Shown: piece by piece, positions 8,760-17,317 of the stretch
Position numbering within the stretch: position 1 is the stretch's first letter
Layout: each line of letters begins with the position of its first letter
Assembly (NCBI GenBank): GCA_905480645.1
Contig: CAJQRC010000022.1
Location: 1-46,653, forward strand
Direction: 5' to 3'
Length of the DNA stretch: 46,653 bases
From: an uncultured Tateyamaria sp.
GTDB lineage: Bacteria; Pseudomonadota; Alphaproteobacteria; Rhodobacterales; Rhodobacteraceae
Made by a program: the position numbers and the translations under genes
The notes under the pieces: generated by a model
Databases searched by the model: none
What the model saw: the letters and a program-made list of their open reading frames with translations, nothing else
What the model was told of the DNA's origin: nothing

Positions 8760-10313
8760 ATGGTAAATATAAACAAAAACCCACCCAAACGTTCTCGTTT
8801 TGGTAATAGGCGTCAAAGAATTGAGCGGAGCCAAGATGAGTCAAAAACTCGCATCTTACCTATGTCAGGTAGGTTGAACCCGCTAACAGAAGACAATCTT
8901 TCTCGCATTCATGAAACATCCTTAGAAATTCTTGAACGTGTCGGGTTAAGTGATGCACCAGCAAGCATGATCAAGTTGGTCACATCCAACGGTGGTTCAT
9001 TAAACGATGAAGGGCGTCTTTGCTTTCCAGCACTGCTGGTTGAAAAGATGCTCGCTGAATTGAGGCGCAACTTCACTTTGTTTGGACGCGGCGGTGATAA
9101 TGATCTTTATTTAACCGGTGCTAAAGTACACGTAGGAACGGGTGGTGCGTCGCCCAAAATTATGGACTTTCAGGATGGGAGCTATCGCACTGCTGTGCTT
9201 GCTGATCTTTATGATGCTGCACGCTTGGTGGACTCACTCAATCATATTCACTTTTTTTCACGTTCGATGATTGCCAGTGATTTAGAAAACTTGCGTGATC
9301 TCGACATTAATACTGTATTTGCATCTCTGGCGGGGACACAAAAACACGTTATGGTCAGTGCAAGCCATCCGGCACACGTTCGCGACATAGCCGATATGTG
9401 TTATTTAGTTGCAGGTTCTGAAGGCGCCTTTCGTACCAAGCCCTTCTTGTCTCTCAACATCAATCATGTGGTGCCGCCGCTGCGGTTTGACCCGGATGCC
9501 TGCGAAGTAATAGCTGAAGCCGTAAAAGTCGGTATTCCTGTGATGGTAAATACATTTGGTCAAATGGGAGCTTCCAGCCCTGTAACGATTGCTGGTTGTT
9601 TGGCGCAAACCAATGCGGAAACTTTAGCTGGGATGGTATTCGTCTGGGCCTTGAATGCAAACGCGCCTGCTATTTATGGCGCACGCCCTATGGTAACTGA
9701 TTTGCGCTCTGGCGGAATGGCTGGTGGAGGAGGCGAGCAAGCGATGCTTACAGCAGCGGCTGCACAAATTGCTCGTTACTATGGTTTGCCGAATTCTACC
9801 ATTGCTGGAGCTACTGATAGCAAGTTAGCTGATGCTCAATCAGGGTTTGAAAAGGCGCTGACAGTCACAACTGCAGCGCAGGCGGGTGCAAATCTGATTA
9901 CACAAGCCGCTGGCACACAAGCTGGTCTACTAGCAACTTCTTTTGAAGCTTATGTGATCGACAATGATATGTTAGGAGCCATTTTGAAATCATGTGGTGA
10001 AATTGAGGTTGGTGATGAGACCCTTTCGGTTGAAACTGTTGCTCAGGTCGTCCGAGGTGAAGGCCACTTTTTGGGGCATCCAGAAACTTATGCGCGAATG
10101 AAATCTGATTTTATTTATCCCGTGCATGCAGATCGACAGGCACCGGAGGCTTGGTTGGCAAGCGGTGCCCAATCGATCAACGTCTCAGCGAGAAAAACTG
10201 TCGAGCAAACACTTGCCAATCATTATCCAAAATATTTTTCCAATCAAACAGATAAAGAGATCCGTTCGAAGTTTGATATTTACTTGCCTAAATCAAGGAT
10301 GCAATCCAAATGA
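8760..10313 (+). CDS. Trimethylamine methyltransferase family (MttB superfamily, non-pyrrolysine) protein
   Basis: 517 residues from the chosen ATG, which has GGAAAG before it; an ATG 15 bp upstream lacks a site. The family transfers a methyl group from a quaternary or tertiary amine to a corrinoid protein. The sequence has the typical basic N-terminus, then LNPLTEDNLSRIHETSLEILERVGL, a GTGGASPKI segment near residue 125, and a GGMAGGGGEQAMLTAAAAQIARYYGLP segment. No in-frame TAG occurs, so it is of the non-pyrrolysine type, as in glycine-betaine methyltransferase MtgB. No corrinoid-binding MttC-like gene or reactivating enzyme is found in the window. Its TGA overlaps the next ATG by 4 bp. 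The exact methyl donor is unknown. Confidence 0.85.
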   Translation: MVNINKNPPKRSRFGNRRQRIERSQDESKTRILPMSGRLNPLTEDNLSRIHETSLEILERVGLSDAPASMIKLVTSNGGSLNDEGRLCFPALLVEKMLAELRRNFTLFGRGGDNDLYLTGAKVHVGTGGASPKIMDFQDGSYRTAVLADLYDAARLVDSLNHIHFFSRSMIASDLENLRDLDINTVFASLAGTQKHVMVSASHPAHVRDIADMCYLVAGSEGAFRTKPFLSLNINHVVPPLRFDPDACEVIAEAVKVGIPVMVNTFGQMGASSPVTIAGCLAQTNAETLAGMVFVWALNANAPAIYGARPMVTDLRSGGMAGGGGEQAMLTAAAAQIARYYGLPNSTIAGATDSKLADAQSGFEKALTVTTAAQAGANLITQAAGTQAGLLATSFEAYVIDNDMLGAILKSCGEIEVGDETLSVETVAQVVRGEGHFLGHPETYARMKSDFIYPVHADRQAPEAWLASGAQSINVSARKTVEQTLANHYPKYFSNQTDKEIRSKFDIYLPKSRMQSK

Positions 10314-11242
10314 AAATTGCAGTTATTGGCGTTGGTGCGATGGGATCTATCTATGCTGCCCTATTAGCAGACGCAGGTCATGAAGTATGGGCTGTGGATA
10401 CGTGGGATGCTCATGTCGCTTCAATTAATAACACTGGTTTACGTGTGCAAGGAGCTAGTGGGGATCGTATTGTTAGGACGATCAGAGCAACTACACAGAT
10501 TTCGGACATTGGTGTGTGCGATCTTTGTTTGATTGCTACTAAGGCTGCAGGAGTTGGTACTGCTGCTCGGGATGCAGCAGGGGTCATTGGTCAAGATTCG
10601 ATTGTCCTGACAATTCAAAACGGTCTTGGTTCAGGTGAGCGTATTGCCGAGTATATTCCAACTGAAAACGTCTTGCTTGGTGTAGCTGATGGCTTTGGAG
10701 CTTCCATGATAGCGCCGGGTCATGCGCATCACAATAATATGAAACTCATCCGTATTGGTGAGATTGGGGGCGGCATGACTGACCGTTTACGTGGTTTAGA
10801 GAATGTGTGGCAGGAAGCTGGTTTTAATGCCAAAGCTTATGCAAATATTACTCAACTAATCTGGGAAAAGTTTCTTTGTAATGTGACGTTCAGCGCGCCT
10901 TGTACCGTATTTAACGAGGCCGTGGGTGCATTAATGAATGAACCGGACCATTGGAAGATTGCACTCGGTGCTATGTGCGAGGCATATACGATCGCGCAAG
11001 TTAAAGGAGTTGAATTGTCGTTTGAGGATCCTGTTGCTTACGTTACGGCCTTTGGTGCAAGCATGCCAGAGGCTCGACCTTCAATGTTGTTGGATCATAT
11101 GGCAGGTCGTATTTCAGAATTGGATGCTATCAATGGGGTAGTCCCAAAAATGGGTCGTGAAATGGCTCTCCCCACTCCTTATAATGATATGTTGACTGCG
11201 ATTCTGAAGCAGCGCGAAGCTTTTTTTAGAGATCAAGTATGA
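10310..11242 (+). CDS. 2-dehydropantoate 2-reductase-like NAD(P) dehydrogenase (PanE/ApbA family)
   Basis: 310 residues with an N-terminal Rossmann fold, IAVIGVGAMGSIYAALLADAG (GxGxxG at residues 7-12), the QNGLGSGE segment of the family near residue 105, and the conserved catalytic Lys in WEKFLCNVTFS (K187). Classical PanE reduces ketopantoate to pantoate. Here the gene is locked between the MttB-like and FAH-fold genes by 4-bp overlaps on both sides. It more likely reduces or oxidises a 2-keto/2-hydroxy acid of the catabolic pathway. No other pantothenate gene is in the window. Confidence 0.85.
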   Translation: MKIAVIGVGAMGSIYAALLADAGHEVWAVDTWDAHVASINNTGLRVQGASGDRIVRTIRATTQISDIGVCDLCLIATKAAGVGTAARDAAGVIGQDSIVLTIQNGLGSGERIAEYIPTENVLLGVADGFGASMIAPGHAHHNNMKLIRIGEIGGGMTDRLRGLENVWQEAGFNAKAYANITQLIWEKFLCNVTFSAPCTVFNEAVGALMNEPDHWKIALGAMCEAYTIAQVKGVELSFEDPVAYVTAFGASMPEARPSMLLDHMAGRISELDAINGVVPKMGREMALPTPYNDMLTAILKQREAFFRDQV

Positions 11243-12084
11243 ATATTGGATCGTTTTTATATGATTTCAAATCTCTTTATGGCGTATTCGCGAATGGAAT
11301 GGTTCGACCGGCTTCTCCAAAGCTCATTGCGCAATATTCCACGCTGTACGATCTTATTTTTGCAGGTGACGTCGATTACTTGCGCGATAAAACACTTTTG
11401 TCGGCCCCAATTCCCATTGAGAACATTAAGTTCCTCGAACCAATCCTTAATTCTGGCAAAGTTATATGCATTGGTTTGAACTATTCCAAATTGCACCCTG
11501 TTGATGGTGTTGTGCCTCCCAATCCAGAAAATATGATTTTGTTTGGAAAAGAGCGTGACACTCTCGTTGCCCATAAAGACGTTTTGAAAATTCCATGTGA
11601 TGAGCCTGCTCTGAGTTTCGACTATGAAGGTGAAATTGCAGCTGTTATCGGAAAACCTGCACGAAATGTTACACGTAAAGAGGCATTGGATTATGTGCTG
11701 GGCTATACTGCTTTCAACGATGGTTCGGTCCGAGAATGGCAAAAACACTCAATCTATGCGGGAAAAAACTTTGCAAATTCGAGTGCTTGGGGCCCATGGA
11801 TTACAACGACAGATGCGCTGCGTTCAATTGAGGAGTTACACTTGAGCGTTGCATTGAATGGCAATGTCGTCCAATCGGCATACGGCAGTGAGATGATTTT
11901 TTCAGTAGCAGAGCAAATTTCCTATATATCCTCACTCTTTTGCCTGCAGCCGGGTGATATCATTGCTACTGGGTCGCCCGATGGGACTGGGGCCAGTAAA
12001 ACGCCAAAGCGATTCCTTAAAATCGGTGATTGCCTATCAATAACCGTTTCAGGCATCGGTACGCTAGAGAATGCTTGCACTTGA
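11239..12084 (+). CDS. Fumarylacetoacetate hydrolase-fold protein
   Basis: 281 residues. The C-terminal FAH domain shows the metal ligands E130 and E132 (DYEGEIAAVIG) and D161 (FNDGSVREWQKH). The SPDGTGASKTPKRFLKIGD stretch corresponds to the TPGGVG...P...LKPGD region of the family. These enzymes hydrolyse or decarboxylate beta-keto or acylpyruvate-type intermediates with Mg2+. The usual NYxxH lid motif is shifted here to NYSKLH (N81, H86), with one extra residue before the His. It overlaps the preceding gene by 4 bp and ends the second block. Role in the pathway inferred: a late C-C bond cleavage or decarboxylation. Confidence 0.85.
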   Translation: MNIGSFLYDFKSLYGVFANGMVRPASPKLIAQYSTLYDLIFAGDVDYLRDKTLLSAPIPIENIKFLEPILNSGKVICIGLNYSKLHPVDGVVPPNPENMILFGKERDTLVAHKDVLKIPCDEPALSFDYEGEIAAVIGKPARNVTRKEALDYVLGYTAFNDGSVREWQKHSIYAGKNFANSSAWGPWITTTDALRSIEELHLSVALNGNVVQSAYGSEMIFSVAEQISYISSLFCLQPGDIIATGSPDGTGASKTPKRFLKIGDCLSITVSGIGTLENACT

Positions 12085-12183
12085 TCTAAAGTTTAACTGT
12101 AGCGTATTTTATCTGTAAATTTTTGCTGATGTATATTGCAGGATAAATTACGGTTTACTCTCGATGACATACAGCAGATTTTT

Positions 12184-12258
12184 TGGCTGGGATGGTAGGA
12201 TTCGAACCTACGGTACACTGTACCAAAAACAGTTGCCTTACCACTTGGCCACATCCCA
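12184..12258 (-). tRNA. tRNA-Gln (anticodon TTG)
   Basis: Read on the minus strand, the gene folds into a full cloverleaf: acceptor TGGGATG with CATCCCA, D arm GGCCAAGTGGTAAGGC, anticodon stem ACTGT/ACAGT around the loop TTTTGGT (anticodon TTG), and the T arm with GGTTCGAATCC. CCA is encoded. The anticodon reads CAA and CAG by wobble. It lies convergent with the FAH gene, about 100 bp past its stop. Confidence 0.95.
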
Positions 12259-12269
12259 ACGTGATGGAT

Positions 12270-12298
12270 TAATTAGAGGGAGAGCGTGACGCGTGCAA
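12270..12298 (-). promoter_or_regulatory. Predicted promoter of tRNA-Gln
   Basis: On the minus strand TTGCAC and TAATTA are separated by exactly 17 bp, with the -10 ending 12 bp before the mature tRNA 5' end. This gives a start point a few bases upstream of the tRNA, as is usual. Seen by inspection only. Confidence 0.5.
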
Positions 12299-12483
12299 GC
12301 CCCTATTCTGGAAAAAGTGCATACGTGCTCCTGTATGAGATGGCATTATGAGTATTTTCTGATACACTCTCTACCTTGGTGGTAGCGTTGGCTCTTCTTG
12401 CTGCTTGCCAGTGGACTTTTGATTTGCCTCTCATAAATTTTCGCGTTCGAATTGTCTCAAGTTTATTTATAGACGATAGCTAT

Positions 12484-13476
12484 CTATGTCTGTAAGTCTA
12501 ATAGAATTGCTCCGTCCCGGCCTGCTGCTTCGACAGCCTCATGTGCTTCCACGCATCTATCCAAGGAATAGATGGCTGCGGTTGGGCATTTAATTGCACC
12601 TTGATTTAGAGCATCATGCAACCTTTCTATCGCTATATTTCGTTGGAGGTTGGGTAGGAGGTATATTAGAAGAACATCAATAGTTACTGCTTTAAAGAGC
12701 AAGGGCCCAAAATTCAGCTTGGGTGTCATTGATTGAGCAGATCCGTAAGCGGCAATTGTTCCGTTAGGTTCAACAACCTCAGAATCAACTTTCACATTTA
12801 AGCCGAATTCCACTTCAATTATTCGGTTTATTAGTTTGCCACCATTTGCATCAATAATTTGTTCGGATAAGTCTTCCGCTTGATAGTCTAGCACAACGTC
12901 TGCACCAGCTGTCTGGGCTGCCCGCATTCTGTTGTTGCTGGTGGTTGCAATTACATGTGCACCGCCCCATTTTGCTAATTGAACTGCTAGAAGTCCGACA
13001 GTTCCTGCGCCCCCTTGGATTAATAGAGTTTGTCCATCAATTGCATCCCCACCAAATACTGCATGACAAGCAGTAAGACCCGGAATCCCAAGATTTGCAC
13101 CCGTGTTGAATGAAATGTTGTCTGGCAATGTGACTGCCTGTTCACTTGGTAAGCAAATATGTGTGGATGCAGTACCAAGAGCGCGCTGCCATTGTCCGTT
13201 CCAAATCCATACACGCGAGCCAATACGCTCACGAGGAACTCCGTCTCCTACAGCGACAACTATTCCTGCGCCGTCACTGTGTGGAACAATTTGTGCGAAA
13301 GCTGGTTTTGTTATGCCAGGGCGTGATCCTGATCTTGCTTTTACATCGGATGGGTTAACTCCTGAGACAGCTAACTCAACTAGCACTTCGCCTGATTGTG
13401 GTGTGGGAGTATGGAGCGTCACTTTTTTCAGTACATCTGCTGCTGGGCCAAAGCGTGTATAGGACATTGCTTGCAT
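12484..13476 (-). CDS. Quinone oxidoreductase-like zinc-independent MDR dehydrogenase
   Basis: 330 residues of the medium-chain dehydrogenase/reductase superfamily, zeta-crystallin/QOR branch. It has a GroES-like N-terminal domain (SGVNPSDVKARSG, VPHSDGAGIVVAVG) and a Rossmann domain with QGGAGTVGLLAVQLAKWGGA near residue 155. It lacks the structural-zinc cysteine cluster of alcohol dehydrogenases. Likely reaction: NADPH-dependent reduction of a quinone or an alpha,beta-unsaturated carbonyl. The start is supported by AGGAA nine bases upstream. It is a single gene, with an inverted repeat at 13555-13571 upstream. Physiological substrate unknown. Confidence 0.85.
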   Translation of the reverse strand: MQAMSYTRFGPAADVLKKVTLHTPTPQSGEVLVELAVSGVNPSDVKARSGSRPGITKPAFAQIVPHSDGAGIVVAVGDGVPRERIGSRVWIWNGQWQRALGTASTHICLPSEQAVTLPDNISFNTGANLGIPGLTACHAVFGGDAIDGQTLLIQGGAGTVGLLAVQLAKWGGAHVIATTSNNRMRAAQTAGADVVLDYQAEDLSEQIIDANGGKLINRIIEVEFGLNVKVDSEVVEPNGTIAAYGSAQSMTPKLNFGPLLFKAVTIDVLLIYLLPNLQRNIAIERLHDALNQGAIKCPTAAIYSLDRCVEAHEAVEAAGRDGAILLDLQT

Positions 13477-13554
13477 TAAACTATTCCTGTCTGACTGGAA
13501 TACGCCGCAGGGTGCGATGTATTTTTTCTTGTTACTTATCCATAACTAAAAGAG

Positions 13555-13571
13555 TGACTGCATTACAGTCA
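13555..13571. promoter_or_regulatory. Operator-like inverted repeat upstream of the MDR gene
   Basis: TGACTG-CATTA-CAGTCA, a perfect 6-bp inverted repeat with a 5-bp spacer, centred about 87 bp upstream of the MDR start at 13476. Size and symmetry suit a dimeric regulator such as a GntR- or MarR-type protein. No such regulator gene is adjacent, so the role is inferred. Confidence 0.35.
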
Positions 13572-13658
13572 TAGGTGCAATCAAAGCGCCGTTTGTATTT
13601 TAGTCACTGTTTAATGGTGGTCTTGCCGGTTTTTAATAAAATGAAGGGACCGGTTGGG

Positions 13659-13685
13659 AGGTTACTTTATGTTTTAAAGTAACCT
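13659..13685. repeat. Perfect 11-bp hairpin (AGGTTACTTTA)
   Basis: AGGTTACTTTA and TAAAGTAACCT flank a 5-base loop, forming a strong stem downstream of the SH3-protein gene on the minus strand. No T tract follows on either strand, so a simple intrinsic terminator is unlikely. It may be an mRNA 3'-end structure or a small dispersed repeat. Confidence 0.5.
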
Positions 13686-13815
13686 AAATCGGATATGAGG
13701 AAGTTAAATTAAAAATATCAACTGAAACCATTTATTTTTACCAACAATATTACACATTTTAATATAAGAATTCATTATAGCTTTTTGTCTCTATTATATA
13801 AACTTAACTGGATCA

Positions 13816-14313
13816 CTATTCTCGTAATTCGTCAGCAGCGACACCCCAAACGCGATTTTTAGGCGCCCAACCTTTGTAACCTCCCGAATTAAGTTTGCAC
13901 CACTCAGGCCCACATTCGCCGAGCCTGGCGATCACACCAGCCTCAAGCACAGCGATACTTGAGGCGGCTATCTCTGGTTGCGATCGCAAGGTCAACGTAT
14001 GTTTTTCAACAACTACTGTGCGAGTGCCTGATAGCAAAGAGTAGTGGATCCAACCACCCATTCCATCGCGGTCTTCGACACGGCGCCAATGACCATGTTC
14101 AGCCGTGACCTTGAGCGGCATATCTCGTCGCTGAAAGACCCAATCGATCCGATGTGTTAGTGATGGACCGCGGCGAACATTACCCTCGCTGGCTTTTAGG
14201 GAAACAAATCGCGGTAATGGTAGGTTTGTTATTGGACCAATATCGCTCGCGGACGCTGGCACGGTCAGCACAATGATAAGGAAAAAGTGTAAAATTTGAC
14301 AAAATCTTCGCAT
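13816..14313 (-). CDS. Secreted bacterial SH3-domain protein
   Basis: 165 residues with an N-terminal Sec signal peptide (residues 1-22, ending VPASA). Two tandem SH3-like repeats follow. The first is SLKASEGNVRRGPSLTHRIDWVF...WRRVEDRDGMGGWIH (about 35-95); the second is KHTLTLRSQPEIAASSIAVLEAGV...EWCKLNSGGYKGWAP (about 105-155). Such periplasmic SH3 proteins are thought to bind cell-wall material; no catalytic domain is present. It is divergent from the D-2-hydroxyacid dehydrogenase gene, 120 bp away, an arrangement I recall from other alphaproteobacteria. Confidence 0.8.
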   Translation of the reverse strand: MRRFCQILHFFLIIVLTVPASASDIGPITNLPLPRFVSLKASEGNVRRGPSLTHRIDWVFQRRDMPLKVTAEHGHWRRVEDRDGMGGWIHYSLLSGTRTVVVEKHTLTLRSQPEIAASSIAVLEAGVIARLGECGPEWCKLNSGGYKGWAPKNRVWGVAADELRE

Positions 14314-14433
14314 CTTCAGAAAAACTTTCGTTTATTTCGTACCTTTTGATATGACTGAGGTTGTTGTGCCTCGCGCCCACATCGGCCACCATGTATCTAA
14401 ACGGTGAATAGGCCAAGCGCTGGGAGGTTATAA

Positions 14434-15420
14434 ATGGTAAAGGAACGTTTGAGTGTTGTCGTAACGCGACGGTTGCCAACCGAGGTAGAAACTCGACTGA
14501 GTGAACTGTTTGATGTCCGGTTGCGAGAAGATGATACCCCTATGGACCGTGCCGAGTTGGTGGAAGCTACTAAAACCGCTGATGTGCTTGTCCCGACAAT
14601 CACGGATATAGTTGACGCATCGGTCATTGGGCAGGCTGGTGATCGTCTTAAGCTTATTTCAAACTATGGCGCCGGTGTTGATAATATTGATGTATCCACA
14701 GCGCGTCAGCGTGGTATTCTTGTATCCAATACTCCCGGTGTTTTGACTGATGATACTGCAGATATGACTATGGCGCTCATTCTGGCAGTATCGCGGCGTA
14801 TTCCTGAAGGCATGCGAGAAATGCAGGCCGGGCATTGGAATGGATGGGCACCCACTGCATTTCTTGGTGGACGCGTTGGTGGAAGACGTTTGGGGATACT
14901 CGGAATGGGTCGAATTGGACAGGCGGTGGCGCGCCGAGCCAAAGCATTTGGTATGCAGGTACACTATCATAACCGTAGACGATTGCGCACTGAAACAGAG
15001 CAGGAGTTGGAAGCTTCATATTGGGATAGTTTAGATCAAATGGTATCACGAGTGGATATCTTGAGCATAAACTGTCCACATACGCCCTCCACGTTTCATT
15101 TGATGAATGCGCGCCGGCTTAAGTTGATGAAGTCGGATTCTGTTATTGTGAATACTTCACGTGGTGAAGTTATTGATGAAAACGCATTGACCCGAATGTT
15201 GCGGGCTGGTGAACTTGCGGGCGCAGGACTGGATGTTTACGAGCAGGGAACCAAAGTGAACCCGCGTTTGCGTGAGCTAAAAAATGTAGTTCTGCTCCCA
15301 CATATGGGTTCGGCTACGAGAGAAAGTCGCGTGGAAATGGGTGAGAAGGTTATCATCAACATTAAAACATTCGATGATGGTCACCGCCCACCAGATCAGG
15401 TTGTGCCATCAATGTTATAA
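14434..15420 (+). CDS. D-isomer-specific 2-hydroxyacid dehydrogenase (glyoxylate/hydroxypyruvate reductase type)
   Basis: 328 residues, full length for the family. The NAD(P) Rossmann motif is GILGMGRIGQAVARRAKAFG (glycines at 157, 159, 162). The catalytic triad is visible as R243 (VNTSRGEVIDE), E270 (GLDVYE) and H290 (LLPHMGSAT). It likely reduces glyoxylate or hydroxypyruvate in the cytoplasm, which would fit glycine/serine metabolism downstream of methylamine oxidation. GGGAGG lies 7 bases before the ATG. No partner gene is coupled; the gamma-glutamyltransferase follows 89 bp later. Confidence 0.9.
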   Translation: MVKERLSVVVTRRLPTEVETRLSELFDVRLREDDTPMDRAELVEATKTADVLVPTITDIVDASVIGQAGDRLKLISNYGAGVDNIDVSTARQRGILVSNTPGVLTDDTADMTMALILAVSRRIPEGMREMQAGHWNGWAPTAFLGGRVGGRRLGILGMGRIGQAVARRAKAFGMQVHYHNRRRLRTETEQELEASYWDSLDQMVSRVDILSINCPHTPSTFHLMNARRLKLMKSDSVIVNTSRGEVIDENALTRMLRAGELAGAGLDVYEQGTKVNPRLRELKNVVLLPHMGSATRESRVEMGEKVIINIKTFDDGHRPPDQVVPSML

Positions 15421-15509
15421 AGGCGACCTGTAGGATTGAATTAAACCAAATTAATAGTTTTGGTAAGAGACTTATTTTTGCTAAAATTTTTTATATAGTG
15501 GAGGCATCA

Positions 15510-17291
15510 ATGCGGTTTTATTTAATAATCATATGTTTCCTAATTACTGGTGCAGCTCTGGGACAGCAAATTACGGATGCAATAGAACCAGAGGGGGGGA
15601 GCGTAAGTCAGGTTGTGACTGGGTCCGATGAAGTTGTTGCAGGACTTTTTGCTAAAAAGGCTGGTCGACCCGTACGGGCGGAGAAATTCATGGTTGTTGC
15701 TGCCAACCCTTTGGCGGTTGAAGCTGGAGTGAATATCCTCGCCAAGGGAGGCTCCGCAGCCGATGCAATGGTTGCAGTTCAAGCTGTACTCGGCTTGGTT
15801 GAGCCGCAATCATCTGGTTTGGGTGGGGGCGCTTTTTTAGTTTGGTATGATGAAGCTACATCCTCTATTACGACGTTGGATGGGCGTGAAACCGCTCCCT
15901 TATCTGTCACGCCAAAACTTTTCCTAGATAAGCATGGAGAACCGATTGGTTTTTATGATGCCGTTGTCGGTGGTCTTTCTGTTGGAACGCCGGGAACTCC
16001 TGCTTTGTTAGATGACATGCATAAGCGCTGGGGGCGGATGAGCTGGTCAGATCTATTTGTGGACGCTACTATGTTGGCCAGAAGCGGATTTGCGGTATCT
16101 CCCCGGCTTGCCAATTTAATCGAGCGCGATGCAGAGCGTTTAATGCGCTATACTGTCACTGCTGACTATTTTCTGCCTGGTGGTGTGCCGTTATCAGTAG
16201 GCACTATACTCAAAAATTCTGAATATGCCGAAACATTGCAGATTATTGCAGAGGAGGGCAGTAGGACTTTTTATTCTGGGCGCATTGCACAGGAAATAGA
16301 AAAAACTGTGCAATATTCAAATGATAATCCAGGAGTTTTATCGCAACGTGATCTGGCCGCCTATCAGGTAAAACAACGTGACCCAGTTTGTGTTAAATAT
16401 AGAAAGTATGATGTTTGTGGAATGGGGCCACCTTCGTCGGGAGGCCTAACGATTGGACAAATTCTAGGTCAATTAAATCAATATGATTTAGCAGCTCTCG
16501 GACCAGATAGCCCTGAAAGTTGGAGATTGATTGGAGACGCTTCCAGATTGGCATTTGCTGATCGTGGGCGGTACATGGCTGATAGTGATTTTGTTCCAAT
16601 GCCAACGAAAGGTTTGTTAGATCCCGCTTACTTGTTTGCTCGTTCAAGTTTACTTAACACTGATCTGGCTTTGAAAGAAGTAGTTCCAGGTAATCCAGAC
16701 TTTGATCATGCGTTAATTTGGAGTGATGATGAAAGTTTTGAACTGCCATCAACGTCGCATATTTCAATAGTTGATAGCTTTGGCAACGTTGCTTCTATGA
16801 CAACAACAATCGAAAACGCATTTGGATCACGATTAATGGTAAATGGATTTCTTTTGAACAACGAACTTACGGATTTCAGTTTTCGAACTCATCGTGATGG
16901 CGTACCCGTTGCAAATGCAATAGCTCCAGGAAAACGTCCTAGATCTTCTATGTCACCGACTATAATCCTGAGAGATGGAGAGCCAGTTTTAGCGATTGGC
17001 AGCCCTGGTGGTAGTCGGATTATAGGATATACTGCAAAGACCATAATAAGCTATATTGATTGGGGGATGAATATCCAGGAGGCTATAAGCTCTCCGCATG
17101 TGATAAATCGCTTTGGGGTATTTGATATCGAGCAAGATACCTTAGCTGAAAATTTAACTCCTGCTTTGGAGGCAATGGGGTTCCAAGTTAAAGCACGGGA
17201 ATTGAATTCGGGTTTGCATGCCATTGCGATTGGAGATGGGTTGCAAGGCGGTGCTGATCCACGCCGTGAGGGAATTGCGATGGGGCACTGA
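15510..17291 (+). CDS. ggt: Gamma-glutamyltransferase
   Basis: 593-residue periplasmic N-terminal-nucleophile enzyme that cleaves glutathione and other gamma-glutamyl amides. A short signal peptide (MRFYLIIICFLITGAALG) is followed by the family core: ANPLAVEAGVNILAKGGSAADA, EPQSSGLGGGAFLV and the active-site arginine region LDGRETAP. The self-processing Thr is T415 in STSHISIVD, so the precursor should split into large and small subunits there. The LDGRE, PSSGG and GSPGGSRI motifs of the family are present. The ATG at 15510 is chosen for its GGAGG; a GTG 12 bp upstream is less likely. It could supply glutamate and cysteinylglycine from external glutathione. Confidence 0.92.
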   Translation: MRFYLIIICFLITGAALGQQITDAIEPEGGSVSQVVTGSDEVVAGLFAKKAGRPVRAEKFMVVAANPLAVEAGVNILAKGGSAADAMVAVQAVLGLVEPQSSGLGGGAFLVWYDEATSSITTLDGRETAPLSVTPKLFLDKHGEPIGFYDAVVGGLSVGTPGTPALLDDMHKRWGRMSWSDLFVDATMLARSGFAVSPRLANLIERDAERLMRYTVTADYFLPGGVPLSVGTILKNSEYAETLQIIAEEGSRTFYSGRIAQEIEKTVQYSNDNPGVLSQRDLAAYQVKQRDPVCVKYRKYDVCGMGPPSSGGLTIGQILGQLNQYDLAALGPDSPESWRLIGDASRLAFADRGRYMADSDFVPMPTKGLLDPAYLFARSSLLNTDLALKEVVPGNPDFDHALIWSDDESFELPSTSHISIVDSFGNVASMTTTIENAFGSRLMVNGFLLNNELTDFSFRTHRDGVPVANAIAPGKRPRSSMSPTIILRDGEPVLAIGSPGGSRIIGYTAKTIISYIDWGMNIQEAISSPHVINRFGVFDIEQDTLAENLTPALEAMGFQVKARELNSGLHAIAIGDGLQGGADPRREGIAMGH

Positions 17292-17317
17292 CAACAGTGT
17301 TGATGAAGGGAAAACTT

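Larger units (their letters stand above)
13477..13815. other. Intergenic region with two inverted repeats
   Basis: About 340 bp between the MDR gene start and the 3' end of the SH3-protein gene, both on the minus strand. No coding sequence is supported. It holds the operator-like repeat 13555-13571 and the hairpin 13659-13685, both listed separately, followed by a very AT-rich stretch from 13690 to 13800. Confidence 0.6.

Noticed and set aside
11257-11748. Minus-strand open frame of 163 codons inside the FAH-fold gene
   Set aside because: Antisense shadow: the plus-strand FAH gene has clear metal-ligand motifs and 4-bp coupling.
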